DNA of 64,000 nucleotides from Rhytidiadelphus loreus (taxonomy: Eukaryota; Streptophyta; Bryopsida; Hypnales; Hylocomiaceae), in NCBI GenBank assembly GCA_947034895.1, contig OX344762.1, forward strand, positions 78,734,981 through 78,798,980, in the 5' to 3' direction. The notes beneath the pieces are model-generated. The model was given only the letters and a program-made list of their open reading frames with translations. It was not told where the DNA came from and did not search any database. Shown one piece after another: positions 1-11,535 of this stretch (position 1 is the first letter of the stretch; each line of letters opens with the position of its first letter). The translations under genes and the position numbers were made by a program.

Positions 1-1384
1 CTAACAAGGTTTTGGGGTCTTTCAATAACAAATCTTAAATAGTAGAGAGTTTTAAGGCTAACCTTGTATGGGATCATCAATTTGGATCTTAGAAAGTTAT
101 ATGAGTTCAAACATGAAACACCATTCATATTTGGCAACCTAAAGTGTAAAAAACACCTAAATAAAATAGAGGATTTAAAAATCTTAAAGTCTAAAGTACT
201 TTCTAATTATTCTATAAATCCTCCTAAGAAACACCCTTTGAGATTTAAGAATAAATTTAAAACATCATTGAAAGCATTCAACAAACCAAAATGGTTAGTT
301 GATTGAGCTTTTAGGGATTGATTTCTTTCAATCTATATATTAGGAACTCTGATGACTTATTGATAATTTAGTTCACAAAATAAGGTGAGGTGTATTTTGA
401 AAGACCGATCCTCTTTTTGGAAGAAATAAACATTTAAAAACAATTATTCAATAAAATTTGCTTCAAAACTAAAGTAAAACCACATCTAATCTACTTTCAT
501 TCATATTTTTTTATAGAATTAATTATAAGTATTTTAAGTTGAAAATTTTGATACATAGAAGGACATTCAAAACATCTTTACTTCAAGATTCTTTAATTAT
601 CATAATAATTAGTTAGTACACCTTGTAGTAATAATATTCATTCACTTTAATTTTGGAATCATGCAATTCAGTTGTGAGGCATACTAACATGAAAGTTTAT
701 AGTTTTTTAGATAAATGGAAGGTGTAACTTTATTGATGAAAGTTGAATGACATTCATACTAATTGAGATTGTATTAGGATCTTATGTATCGGTATACTAT
801 GTAGTCTTCAATATATAAAAAATTTACTTGTAGCCTACCATTGATATTATTGCACCTTCTAAATTTGTTTAATTTCCAAATTAAAAAAAATTATTTAAAT
901 TACGGTAGAGCTCACGAATTGAATGAACTTATATTGTGAACTATGGTAGTTTATCTATAATCATCTATAATTCTATTAAGTGCAAAGTATCAAGATTTCA
1001 TCTATCACCACAAATATCACGTTTTGTCTACATTCAATGTTTTTCATTTTTTTGTTCTAACTAAACTCTAATGATTTCCCCACAACTTCTCAATACAACC
1101 TCATAGATAGAGAATTTCATTAAAATGGTATATTTCATACACCATATTCAAACCACACAATCTAAACAATAAAGATACAATCTAGGACTTGTATAGATTT
1201 TAGACATCTAGGACTAGTGTAGATTTTAGATACATTTCACATCGCAAGGTCTAAATGTAAAAAGTGTCAAAGTTGCGAAATGGCACTATTTTAATGAAAT
1301 TCCCCATATAAGTTGATGAAACCTTTTTAAGGTAGTATACTCTTCAAATTGCCCCTATTTTTAAGTGGAGAATGGAGATGGGGT
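1..1384. other. AT-rich intergenic sequence, no gene seen
   Basis: This stretch is strongly AT-rich and has no open frame with recognisable protein character. The one frame of 80 codons (64-306) has low-complexity Lys/Asn/Phe composition typical of chance translation. I see no RNA gene or clear repeat boundary here. Confidence 0.6.
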
Positions 1385-3670
1385 GATCCTTAAATGGACC
1401 ACTGTACTAATTGAATGCATCAATGAAAAATTGTTTTTCTATTGCAAGAGCCAATCATTGTCTTTGATTTTCGCACATTTCTTTACAAATTGCTAGTGGA
1501 TGAATTTTGGGAAACCTATGGTCATAAATAGGTACCTATGTCCAGAATCTTTGAAAATTTATAACTAATTCAAAAATGCTTGGAAAAATACCAAACCACT
1601 TGTGTTAGGTTCCACATCTATTTTTCTTTCTCTGAAAAATTATCTAAAAATAATTGTCCACAAAAGCCTATGAAAAATCTTATGAGCTTTCTGAGAGTAT
1701 AATTTTTATTTCAATTAGTGCCTGGCGCGGAAGCAAAAGTTAGGCCACAATAAGCTCAAACATTAGATGGGATTCAGGGGGGTTGGAGGGCCGTTTCAGG
1801 CCCATTCCCAGCTTTGTTCCCTTGGCCCCCATCGAACGCGGGTGTCAGATTTTTTTTTTTTTCAAAATATAAAATTAAAATAAAATAAAATTTAAAGTTC
1901 TTAAAATGAAAAACAAGTTAAATTATTATTATTTAAAAAAAATTTAAAAACAGACGTGGCAGTCGTTCTGCCAGGTCAACAAAGCTCGCAAACTACCAGT
2001 TTCAGCCAGTTTCGGCCAAATTCGAGGGGTTCTCCACTTGGGAACTCACAACCCTTTCCGGTAGGGAAAACCCCATCTAATGATGGGGGAGACCGGGCAA
2101 CAAAAAAGCTCCACTAAAAATTGAAATAAAAAATTCAATTTTTTTTTTGTAGATTATATTTTTTTCTAAATGGAGATCTTTGATTCATTTAATTTGGATT
2201 AGTGATGTGAAAGTTATGGAGCTTCTACTTTTGCGAGCAATCATAACAACTCTTGAAAAAAAAATTCTTCTACTTTGAATGCTAATATCTTTCAATCTAT
2301 ACTGTCAAACATCACAAAAACATTTCCTTGAATTTTTATCATATGATCCAAGACAAGTGTAGAACAAGATCCTACGTTACGGTTAGATTCTAAAAAATAT
2401 TTAAATAATTTATTTCATAGGTGAATGTAATAGAAGTGGTAATTTTGAGTGGTTTTGATAGAAAAATGGCCTTAGGACTTTAGAGGTTAAATGGTCGCTT
2501 TTAGAGCATACTACCTTGGACGCCACGGACAATAAGTGTCCAAGGAATGACAAGGAATTCTCCAGTGTAGGACAGAACTACAACTATTCATCCTTGAAAT
2601 TTTTTGTAGAAAGTGGAGAACATTTACAATAACTTGATTTCCAATGAGGACTTTTGGATTTTTTTTATTCCAATGACTTTCATGGTTACACAATGCATGA
2701 TTTCCAGGGTCACCCCTACATTGTTCAAGGGTTAATTGTTATTCTGACTCCATGCATAATAGACACTAACTTAAGTGAACGGTAATACATGTTTCTACCT
2801 TAGTTATATAAAATAGAACTACCCATTACCACCCTAATTTGCAATCTAACTATATTGGAGCCAACTCTAGGAAAGACACATATTTTTTTAGAGGTGTGCT
2901 TTTGTTTCAGGAGTCAAACCCAAGCAGAATTATAATTTTTCAATAAAAAATGTAATTTTTGTGAATTTTTGAAGTGAAATTGCAAAACCACCACTAGACT
3001 GGATTCATAAACGTCCTCTTACAACTCAATACCGCTTTCCAATGTATCTAATAGCACTTAAAGATCCACCAATCATTAATTGACAAGTTGTCTTTTAATA
3101 GCATTAATAAATTACTCTTGTCAGAATCTGAAGCGAATTTGCATGTTTTTCACGGAATTGGGACAAAGCTATAGACCACGGAATTAAATCAATGACGGAA
3201 TTGGGCAGTTCTACCATACTATATATCTTGGTTAATTAATTCTCTATCTCTGTCTCCTGCAGTTTGTTTTCCGCTGTGTCTCTTAGTTAGCTAAGATAAT
3301 CGGTTCATAAACCAACCATCTAAGCACTGGAACTGAATTTTGGGCAGGTGAAACTGCTCAAAATATTTTTGAATAAATTTTCCTTGAAAAAGAAGAAGAA
3401 TTGACATCTAACCCAAGTTGTTTCATATTTTTTGGATCATTTTTGAATTAGTTATGAATTTTCAAACGAGATGTGTCGTAGGTCCCTATTTGTGATCCTA
3501 AGTCTTTCATAAAGTGTTCACCGCAACTTCTAAATAGAAATGGGAAAAGAAAGGAAACTGATTGGCTCTTGCAATAATAAATAGTATTTTTCTTGATTCA
3601 TTTAATGACAATGAAGGTCAATTCAAGAACCACCTTCAGCCCATTCCAGTACCATTTATAGGGGTGATTC
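1385..3670. mobile_element. Old DNA element with long inverted terminal arms
   Basis: Two diverged arms of roughly 260-280 bp lie in inverted orientation, about 1385-1640 and about 3395-3670. Shared landmarks are TTGCAAGAGCCAATCA (left, near 1443-1458; inverted on the right near 3560-3580), AACTAATTCAAAAATG (left near 1564; inverted near 3445), and a TAAATAGGTACCTA-like block. Arm divergence is considerable, so the element is old. The interior has no recognisable transposase and contains a nested MITE at 1761-2082. Ends and target duplication could not be fixed. A Mutator-like or foldback non-autonomous element is my best guess. Confidence 0.5.
1761..2082. mobile_element. MITE with CATTAGATGGG inverted ends
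   Basis: A perfect 11-bp inverted repeat, CATTAGATGGG at 1761-1771 and its reverse complement at 2072-2082, bounds a 322-bp segment. Inside are GC-rich flanks (for example GGGCCGTTTCAGGCCC) around a poly-T/A core. The same layout and similar end sequences occur at about 8139-8434 and its duplicate. The superfamily is not clear. TA sits at both ends, which would suit a TA target site. Confidence 0.5.
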
Positions 3671-4735
3671 TAAATGCCCGAACGGATTTCGAGCCTCCTA
3701 CCTTAGCTCTAATTCATGGCCAGACCCTCGTACGTACGTGACGGAGCCAGCGGACAGGAACCTCATACCGCGGACAACAACTTCACATAACGAACTTACA
3801 GCATCAATTCAATTCTTCGATTATTTCCCCCGATCGATCGATCGAGAGTGAGCTCAATTGCATTCGGAATATTTCAATATCCTCGGATCAGAAATTAACC
3901 TTCGTCGATCGCTCCCCGCAGTCTTGACAAGCTTCAATTCGCTTTCGCTACCCGCCAAGCTCGGATCTGATCCGAATACGACGTACCCCGTCCGGTCCAT
4001 GCCAGCAAGCGGCTTCATTCCTGACGCGACGAGGCGCAGGTGTTGGTGAACATGCAAGCGTCCCACCTGCGAGCTGCAGGACAGGAGTTCGTACGTGATC
4101 CGGAAACGAATTGAATTATATATAAGTTAAAAAAGTTACTGCTTTCCAACCCAGCTAGCGATGGACGGGAAGACTGCACGCCGCCCTGGCACTCGCTACA
4201 GTAGCTAACTAGCTGCGATATGATGATCCATCGATCGAGTGCATGCAGTCTAGCTCCGACACCCTGCGATCGAGCGATGCCATGTGAAGCTAGCTGGCTA
4301 CTGGTGCCAGACTAGACCATGCTAGCTAGCTACAGTAGCTGCGCTAGCTAGCTCCCATGGCCAGTGGCTGGACATGCATCGATCTCTGGCCGGTCTCTAC
4401 AGTAGCTAGCTGTGTTCGAGGCTCGTTTTGAGGTGGAGGTTGTGCGCGCAGTAAGATTGTGGCAGCGCATGCAGAGCCAAGTTAAGAGGAGGCTTGGGTT
4501 CGGCTAGCTACTGGCGTTGCTTCTATTGTTGCTTCTGTTGTTTGGCTGGCGTGCAGGATCGGGAGAATCGGCCGGGAGGAGCGATGGAATCTCTAGCATG
4601 GGTAATGCGTTGGCTCCTGCTGCGGCCGGCCTGGAGCGAGGACTGCACATGTGTTGTACGTACGGGGTATGAGGTACGTATTCGTACAGGGAATCTGAGA
4701 TTGAAGCACATGGACCTCTAGTTGAAACTCCTCAA
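3660..4735. other. GC-rich island packed with 4-base palindromes
   Basis: Composition changes sharply from the AT-rich flanks. The segment holds runs of (CTAG), (GATC) and (GTAC), such as GATCGATCGATCGA near 3833 and GCTAGCTAGCTA near 4322, and three copies of CTACAGTAGCT-like sequence (near 4196, 4330 and 4400). The short frames within it look like chance translation. It could be a fragment of a promoter/leader or of a different repeat. The left edge of the large duplication falls inside it at 3993, so positions 3993-4735 recur at 11536-12278. Confidence 0.45.
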
Positions 4736-4753
4736 ATGATGAGACCATCATGG

Positions 4754-5125
4754 TCGTATATACGGTCCTACATTTTATTCTTAGAATAAGAAGTAAGTAT
4801 TAAAATATGGCACGACATATATCATTAGATTGAAAATTCAACAAGTAACGACATCTTTCATTTAGGAAGTCATTTTAGTATACGATCATGTATATTTCAC
4901 TCTTAAAATAAGAAGTAAGTACTAAAATATAACATGAAAGACACCACTAAATTGAAAATTCCAACAAGTAACGACATCTTTCATTAAGGAGGTCATTTTA
5001 GTATACGATCCTGTATTTCACTCTTAGAATAAGATAGAAGTATTAAAATATGGCACAACATACTCCACTGGATTGAAAATTCAATTAGTAACAGCATCTT
5101 TGATTAGGAGGTCATAATTTTAGTA
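4754..5125 (+). repeat. Minisatellite, about 3 units of 120 bp (copy 1)
   Basis: Three imperfect units start near 4761, 4881 and 5004 (TACGGTC, TACGATC, TACGATC). Each contains an AATAAGAAGTAAGT-like block, ATTGAAAATTC and AACGACATCTTTCAT. The period is 120-123 bp. Copy 2 is at about 12297-12668. Confidence 0.7.
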
Positions 5126-5379
5126 TCTAAACCATATAATTTTCAAATATGGTGTTGTATGTGTAGAATGATTGTGTGACTAGTTTGCAACTTCTCAAAC
5201 ATATAGGAGGTGCAATAATGATCTAAATTGGAAGTACCATGTCTCATTGGATTTGGTTAAGCATTCATACAAACTTTTTGTAATTGTTGTATACATCAAT
5301 TTATGCACCTTGTACAGTGACTCCCAAAAGTAGTGGGCCACTATATAAATCGCTATTATAAATTGAGAAATTAGAATTA

Positions 5380-6003
5380 TAAAGTGAAATTTGAACATGC
5401 ATGTTCTTGAACAAAAATAACTCTACCCTCATGTGTAATTTCACATATAATAGACTACATTTAGACCTATTATTATTTGAATGAAATTTCTAGGTAAAAT
5501 TAATTTTTTGGTGAAAAGTCAAAATGTCTCATTTTTTTAGAAAGAATGTACATCTTAACTAGAATCAGATATTTCAAGTATTGTAAATTTTAGATTTTTA
5601 TTGATTGAAATCTTATCAATTGAAATTTGACCTCAAAATTTTGACTTTTCTATTTTTCTCTATACAAATTGCAAAAAAATATGTTTTTGATATTTATGGT
5701 TATTTGATGTTATTTTCATTTTTATTGCAATTTATGGAGCAAAAAATAAAAAAGTCAAATTTCAATTGATAAGATTTCAATCAATCAATATTCAAAATTT
5801 GTGAAACTTGAAACATATATACCTATTTGAGATGTACCTGATTCTTCCTATAAAAAAATGAGACATTTTGACTTTTCACAAAAAAAATATTTTTACATAA
5901 AAATTTCATTCAAATAATAATAGATCTAAATATAGTTTGTTCTCAATGAAATTACACATGCTTAGAGTCCCTTTTGTACAACATGTCCAAATTTTGAATT
6001 GAA
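5380..6003. mobile_element. Foldback (long hairpin) element, copy 1
   Basis: About 620 bp form an almost full-length inverted repeat centred near 5690. Landmarks on the left are CATGTGTAATTTC (5430), CTATTATTATTTGAATGAAA (5467), AAGTCAAAATGTCTCAT (5516) and AAATCTTATCAATTGAAATT (5609). Each recurs inverted between 5755 and 5975. It has no coding capacity. The structure suits a foldback MITE that would make a long hairpin RNA if transcribed. Confidence 0.7.
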
Positions 6004-6930
6004 AACCTCTAAAAAAATATAATTGTATAGAAGTGTTTGCATTGTCTAATAACATTGAATCATGAGAAAGAATTTGACGAACAATAAAAAATAATTAGGT
6101 CATGAGAAATAAACTAGTTGTGTTTAACTTTATAAAACAAACAAATGACATTTGATTGGGTTCATCACAAATATGATCATGTAATGGCAGCCCATGCTTG
6201 GTATTATGAGCTTTTTGGGTGTCTTTTCACAACCCTTAATTATCCTCCCAATTTTACCTTAATTTTTGTCAATTTTGCAATAGCTACAAGAGTAAATCGT
6301 AAACCGTAACAAATACTTTGCTCTTTCTAGGCACGCATCTTATAATATTTTTTCCACATAATGTTTAAAAAAAATATAATAAAAAATTCCACACAAATGC
6401 GCCATCAAGAAATAAGCTCTTGTAAAAATGAAAAGGCAAATCAATAACAAGCCATTGCAACAAAACCCTCGTAAAAAGAACATCCATGAAATTACGCAAT
6501 TGGATGACAAATCTAAAATCCTTCAAAGGATACAACAAAAAAGAGCAAAATGCTTCTATGGAAGTCATGAATAGTTTTATAGAGCTTTTTTGATTGTCAA
6601 ATTAGGAAACAAAGTTGCAAGACAGAATAGTAAGAATTGATAATTACATGACAAGAGAAAAAACAGATCGGCACTTACGGCGCGAGTGGAAACAATACAA
6701 ATTACACCAAGATCACAACAATTATAACAAATCACAATGAAAAAGCACCACAGACTTGATAATAAACAACAATTCAAATCCTGACAAGAGCAACACTAGA
6801 GCGGAGCAGGCACAGAGCGGAGGGAGAATTGAAATGCCATTGAAATGAAATAGCATTGAAAAAGAATTACAAACCCTAAGGTAGTCGGCGACCGATGGTT
6901 GGAAAATACCTTGCAGGGACTGATTACGCA

Positions 6931-7053
6931 ATGGAATGGCTATTGGGAGGAGCATTGTGGAGTGTAATCTGACGCTCCCCACTCACAGCTCCCGCCGCTT
7001 GCTGGGGAACGACAAATTACACTCCACAATGCTCCTCCCAATGGCCATTCCAT
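6931..7053. repeat. 38-bp near-perfect hairpin (copy 1)
   Basis: Arms 6931-6968 and 7016-7053 are reverse complements with a single difference (GGCTATTG against GGCCATTG). In a plus-strand transcript that difference would be a U-G pair, so all 38 positions could pair. The 47-nt loop is GC-rich. The copy at 14474-14596 is identical. Confidence 0.75.
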
Positions 7054-7990
7054 ATTTCATAATGAAGCCACAACACAGACTTCTATGAATATTGTACATG
7101 GTGGTCAGGTTCAACATTTTGTGCCAAATAATTAATTAAATTGGAAAATTAAATTTGATAGATGCCTAAAAGTAGAAAAATTTGTTTATTTTCTAAATGT
7201 TTTTTATATTTTAGAAATAATATTTTAGAAATTCTAGCATTGATTTTGGAAATATTTTTTGCTAAGCATGACTACTAAGTTTTGCTTACAACTTTTAGTA
7301 TGATGTAATATTTCAGATTTCAAATATTGTTGTTTTTCAAAAAATATGCCTATGATATTATTGTAGATCTCTATGTCTTCAATTTCCATACCCTAATCTT
7401 GACCCTAAATTGCTCGCAAGATGATGTTTATAAAGTACTTTACATTCTAAATAATTTTGAATTGAAAGAAACACTAAATTTTTTGTAGGACGCCAAAGCA
7501 TGTGTTTGTCACAAACGTATGCTCTCCATCATCTTCGATAATTTTTTACATCTATAGGACTTTATAGAAGTTAAACTTTCATTGAAGGTTAGATATATCC
7601 TCCTAATATTTTAGGGGACTCCTATAACATTTTGTGTGGGTATTTGAAATCTTCAAGTGGCTATTCAAAACTAGATATAAGGCCTTTTAAATCCTCCTAG
7701 TAACTCCTAGGATTCTCCATGCCTCCTAATAGTTCTTATTTTTCTTTAAAGAAACTTCAAGACATAATGATAGTATATATTTAAGACAAAATAAGGAAAA
7801 CTTCAATCTTGCCACAACTAATCTTGAAGCATTCTTGTTTTAAGCTTTGTTTGATATTTTTTACTAAATACAAGCATGTAGAGAATCATTTGACGTATAC
7901 ATAGTGTTGATATTCTTATTCAATCCTAGCCTATTGTATTTTCATCATTGTCACTTATTTTAAGTCATAGCTCTACAATATTACGCTTTA
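7054..7990. other. AT-rich spacer, nothing recognised (copy 1)
   Basis: No gene, RNA or repeat boundary seen. The same sequence recurs at 14597-15533 in the duplicate. Confidence 0.5.
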
Positions 7991-7994
7991 TTAA

Positions 7995-8524
7995 TCCCTG
8001 AGCGCCCAACGCGTCTCATAGTATCTAAACTCATTCCAATCTAACTATCATTTAAAACGAGATCCATATAAATTGATTGTACTAATTGGAAGTGGAGACA
8101 TGCCTGAAGCTCTAGGGAAAGGGACACTTCCTTTGCATTAGAAGAGATTTCAGGATTTTAAGGGCCGTTTCAGGGCCGTTTCCGGCGCTGTCCCCCCGGC
8201 AGTAAAAGAACGCCGTGGTCAGATTTTTTTTTTTTGAAAAATAAAAAATAAAAAAATAAATTAAGTCCGTAAAATGAGAAACAAAGTTAAAACTTTTTTT
8301 TTTTTCGAAAAATCTGACCTGGTCGTCTCTCGGCCAGGTCAGCACAGGCCGGGAACAACGGATATCGGCGGTTCTCGGGGGGGGGGGGCGAGTTGGGAAC
8401 TCGCAGCCCTCCCCGAGAGCCAAAACACATGTAATGATTGTACCGTTGAAAATATTATAATAGTCAAACAAGGAAATCTTTCAATTTTGAGAGGCCAGAT
8501 TTGAGGCACTAGGGCTCTTAGGGG
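7995..8524. mobile_element. TTAA-flanked element with CCCT ends (copy 1)
   Basis: TTAA at 7991-7994 and TTAA at 8525-8528 bound a 530-bp segment. Its ends are related inverted sequences: CCCTGAGCGCCC on the left and CCCTAAGAGCCC on the reversed right, 10 of 12 matching. A TTAA target with CCC-type ends is the signature of piggyBac-like elements. There is no transposase, and a second MITE (8139-8434) is nested inside. Confidence 0.4.
8139..8434. mobile_element. MITE of the CATTA family (copy 1)
   Basis: It is related to the element at 1761-2082. It starts CATTAGAAGAGATTT, ends with the inverted form of CATTACATGTGTTTT, and has GGGCCGTTTC blocks, a poly-T/A core bounded by inverted GTCAGATTTTTT, and a GTTGGGAACTCGCAGCCC stretch. 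The frames called across it are low-complexity translations. Confidence 0.45.
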
Positions 8525-9338
8525 TTAAAATTATGTTTGTCATTCTTCTTGTATACAACGTCCTTACTACTTCTATCACATCATTCAATCTTTAGTTTTC
8601 TTGTTTGCCATTCTTCTTGTATTCCCTATCAATATCATGTCTTGACTACTTTTCTACATTTGCACGTGACTCATTTATCCTTGACACATATATAATGTGT
8701 CATTTTTGGGCTTTCAAGTGGGTGCATCATTGAATTGCTAATTTGTACAATTTAAATTTTTTTCAAATACCTATTGTTTGTTGAATGAGAACACTTCTTG
8801 CCATCTCCTTTTCTATGTTTATCCTATGCTTTTTACAAACATTATGATCTTCTACATGCATTGTCCAATGATCACAAATATTTTTAGATAGATATGTCTC
8901 CGAGACATCTACAATTTTGTACAAATAAATGATTTAAATAAATTGATATCATATAGAAACAAAATTTAAAACAAGTATTTAAAACAAGAAGTCAAGAATG
9001 CAATTGCTCCTTATTATAGTACCCTAGGCATCAAGGATTAATGTTCACCAACCACTAAAATAGTTGGCATTTATTCTCTCCAAGGCCCTACTCAAACTTC
9101 TTCACATATAAGGCGGAACCACCTATTAACATTCCTTTGGCTATCACAAATATTTAGATTATTTAGATTTACAATTTTTCTTGCAACTCAACGACAAATC
9201 GGAGAAATTTTCACACATATTTTGGTTCTACACATTTTTGATAAAAGAAAGTCACATTGTAGGATGTCAAAACAACAGTATACAACTTTTCATTGTTGTC
9301 CTAAAGGAACATCTCAAACTTAAGGATAGATGGATTGT

Positions 9339-9624
9339 TAACAATTATTGTGCAATTATTGTTGTTTCATGGGTTCGTACCATAATTGCATTGACTCAAT
9401 GTATTTTTATGTGAAAACAATGAATATCAATAGCGTACAGTTTATGTACTTTAACTATATGATTGTTATGCAGTTTTGGCACAACAATTGTATAGTTAAA
9501 ATACATAAGCCGTACGCTATTAATATTTATTGTTTTTGCATTGATTTAGTGCGTAAAAATACATTGAGTCAGTGCAATTATGGTACAAACCCATGAAACA
9601 ACGATAATTGCACGATAATTGTTG
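9339..9624. mobile_element. Foldback (long hairpin) element, copy 2 family (block copy 1)
   Basis: About 285 bp read as one inverted repeat centred near 9481. Landmarks on the left are ACAATTATTGTGCAATTATT, CATGGGTT.GTACCATAATTGCA, AATAGCGTAC and ACTTTAACTATA. They return inverted as TATAGTTAAAAT, GTACGCTATT, TGCAATTATGGTAC and AATTGCAC.ATAATTGT. Arms of about 135 bp leave almost no loop. The several short frames here are by-products of the repeat. Confidence 0.7.
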
Positions 9625-10964
9625 CCAAATCATAGGGTCTAAACTTTGTGATGAAGGGAGCTATTCTTGTCCATTTGGATTCAAATGCATCTCTTTTTAT
9701 TCCTTACATAGAACTTATAATGGTAATCCAAAAATGTCCCTCAAACTTGTCAAACGAATGAAACTTTTGCTATGTATAAAAAACACCTTAGTTATTGGTG
9801 TTCATTGAATTCTAAAAATGGTGCCTAGTCAATCCAATTCCACACTAAAATTATTATAATGCAAACATTTTAAGTTTTTATTACTTTAGAATGTGGTAAG
9901 GTGCAATTGGGATTTGAACTTTGGGTTGCAACTAGCTTGAGGGTGATTTTGGATCTAACCTTAGCTTTTGTTACATGCAAGTTTCAACCTTGACAGCCAT
10001 GTGTTTTCAAGGGCATGCACTTTATTTGTAGAAATTCAATTTAAGATGAATGGACTTGGGTAAGGCATCTTACAATTTAGGGCACTCATTTTTTGGAACT
10101 TGTGTTGGGTATGGTACTTCTTCTTATGCCTTTGCTATTATAAGATGCTAGCTTGTATCTTTAACTTTAAGGCACTATATTTTGGCAAAGACCCTTGAAG
10201 AGGTACCTTACTCTAAACAAAGTTTTCTCTCCTTCAATCTAGAATCGAGGGAGAGTCATGGTGGGAAGCTCTTGTTCCTCTTGTTAAATTAATATGCATG
10301 GAATGTTTAGCCATAACATTGTAGAAGTCAGCTCATTTCCCCCCTAGATCCTCGCCCAGATCCTAAGGAAGAGAAGGATATACTTCCCTTGGATGTACCA
10401 ACACATATTTTAGTCATATTTCTAAAAGGTTTAGTAGCCAATGGAACTTCTATTGTGACTACAATAATGTCACTTTTATATCATTAATTGCTTACAATAG
10501 TTGGGTAGCTAACAAATACCGATAGCATTGGTAAATAATATTATGATTAGTGGATATGGAACCATCATGCCTTCATCAAACTTCCTAAATAAATTATACT
10601 TGTTCAAGAAGATGGCTAAGGGTGGACTTACATATAAAGCTTGGTGGGAAAAAAGTACTAAAAGACAAGAAGTGTTCCATTGATTATTGGTGAGCATAGA
10701 AGTAGGATAATGAGTTCAATCGATATTAGTGCACTCCATATAATTGTAAAAGGAAGATAAAAGTCTTTTTTGTATTCCAACATCAATAAATGCATCCACC
10801 CACCAATACATGTGAGGAGGCCTTAACATTTTCCTTAACTCACTCAAGTCATCACTCAATGCTAGATATATCACCTATTTCCAATAATGGCGCCATTTGT
10901 GCAATATAGAGTGATCTATTTTAGTGAATGAGGGAAATATGATGTAGTTTAGCAACTTCATTGT

Positions 10965-11053
10965 TGTGTGATGAATAACATATTAACACCTATTGTGTGA
11001 CAAATAACTTGTTGACACCTTCTGTGTGATGAATAACAAATTGACACCTTTTA
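10965..11053 (+). repeat. 3 x 29-30 bp tandem repeat (copy 1)
   Basis: Three units each begin TGTGTGA and end in an ACACCT block, for example TGTGTGATGAATAACA. The copy at 18508-18596 is identical. Confidence 0.7.
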
Positions 11054-11473
11054 ACCCCTAAGTGCCTAAACCTTTCCAAGTGTGTTTGTCTTTTGAAAAA
11101 AGAACATGGGCGTACAGTTATCCCCAATGAAGCAATTTTTTTTCAAAATCGAACCATATAGATGTTTAGAGAGTTTGCATACTAATGTGCATACTAATTT
11201 TGAGTGTAAAATTGCATAGGAGTTGTGATATTATAACAAGAAAAATGCGTTTATCCTATTTTAACTATGTTGCCCTTCTCTAAAATGTTTGAAAAATTTG
11301 AGAAATGTATAAGAGTTTTTTAGAATTGAAGGTGACATGAGCAACTAGAAATTGTGTTAGTACACTAAAATGCACTTCTAAAAACTTTAAAGTTCAAATG
11401 AAGAGCTATCAAACTCATCACATTATCTACTTTGCAATTGTTAAAATGCAATTTTTTTTATAAGTAGAAATCA

Positions 11474-11535
11474 TGCCAGCAAGCGGTCCATGCCAGCAAG
11501 CGGTCCATGCGGTCCATGCCAGCAAGCGGTCCAAG
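11474..11535 (+). repeat. Scrambled 62-bp filler at duplication junction
   Basis: Between the two copies is a run built only from pieces of the sequence at the left edge of the block: two units of CATGCCAGCAAGCGGTC, one CATGCGGTC, one more 17-mer and one CAAGCGGTC, before the second copy starts. The last CA of copy 1 overlaps the first unit. This is the pattern of templated insertions made by error-prone end joining. Confidence 0.85.

Larger units (their letters stand above)
3993..11473 (+). repeat. Large direct duplication, copy 1 (7,481 bp)
   Basis: The block 3993-11473 recurs at 11536-19016 with a constant offset of 7,543 bp. Every frame of 60 codons or more that lies wholly inside the block reappears unchanged in the second copy, and I saw no mismatch where I compared bases. 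Copy 1 begins CGGTCCATGCCAGCAAGCGG and ends AAGTAGAAATCA. There is no gene in it. It carries minisatellites, hairpin elements and a TTAA-flanked element, listed separately. Near-complete identity means either very recent duplication or an assembly artefact. Confidence 0.93.

Noticed and set aside
8112..8504. Overlapping frames of 119 and 76 codons (and their copies at 15655-16047)
   Set aside because: They translate a MITE with poly-T and poly-G runs. Composition is low-complexity and there is no motif.
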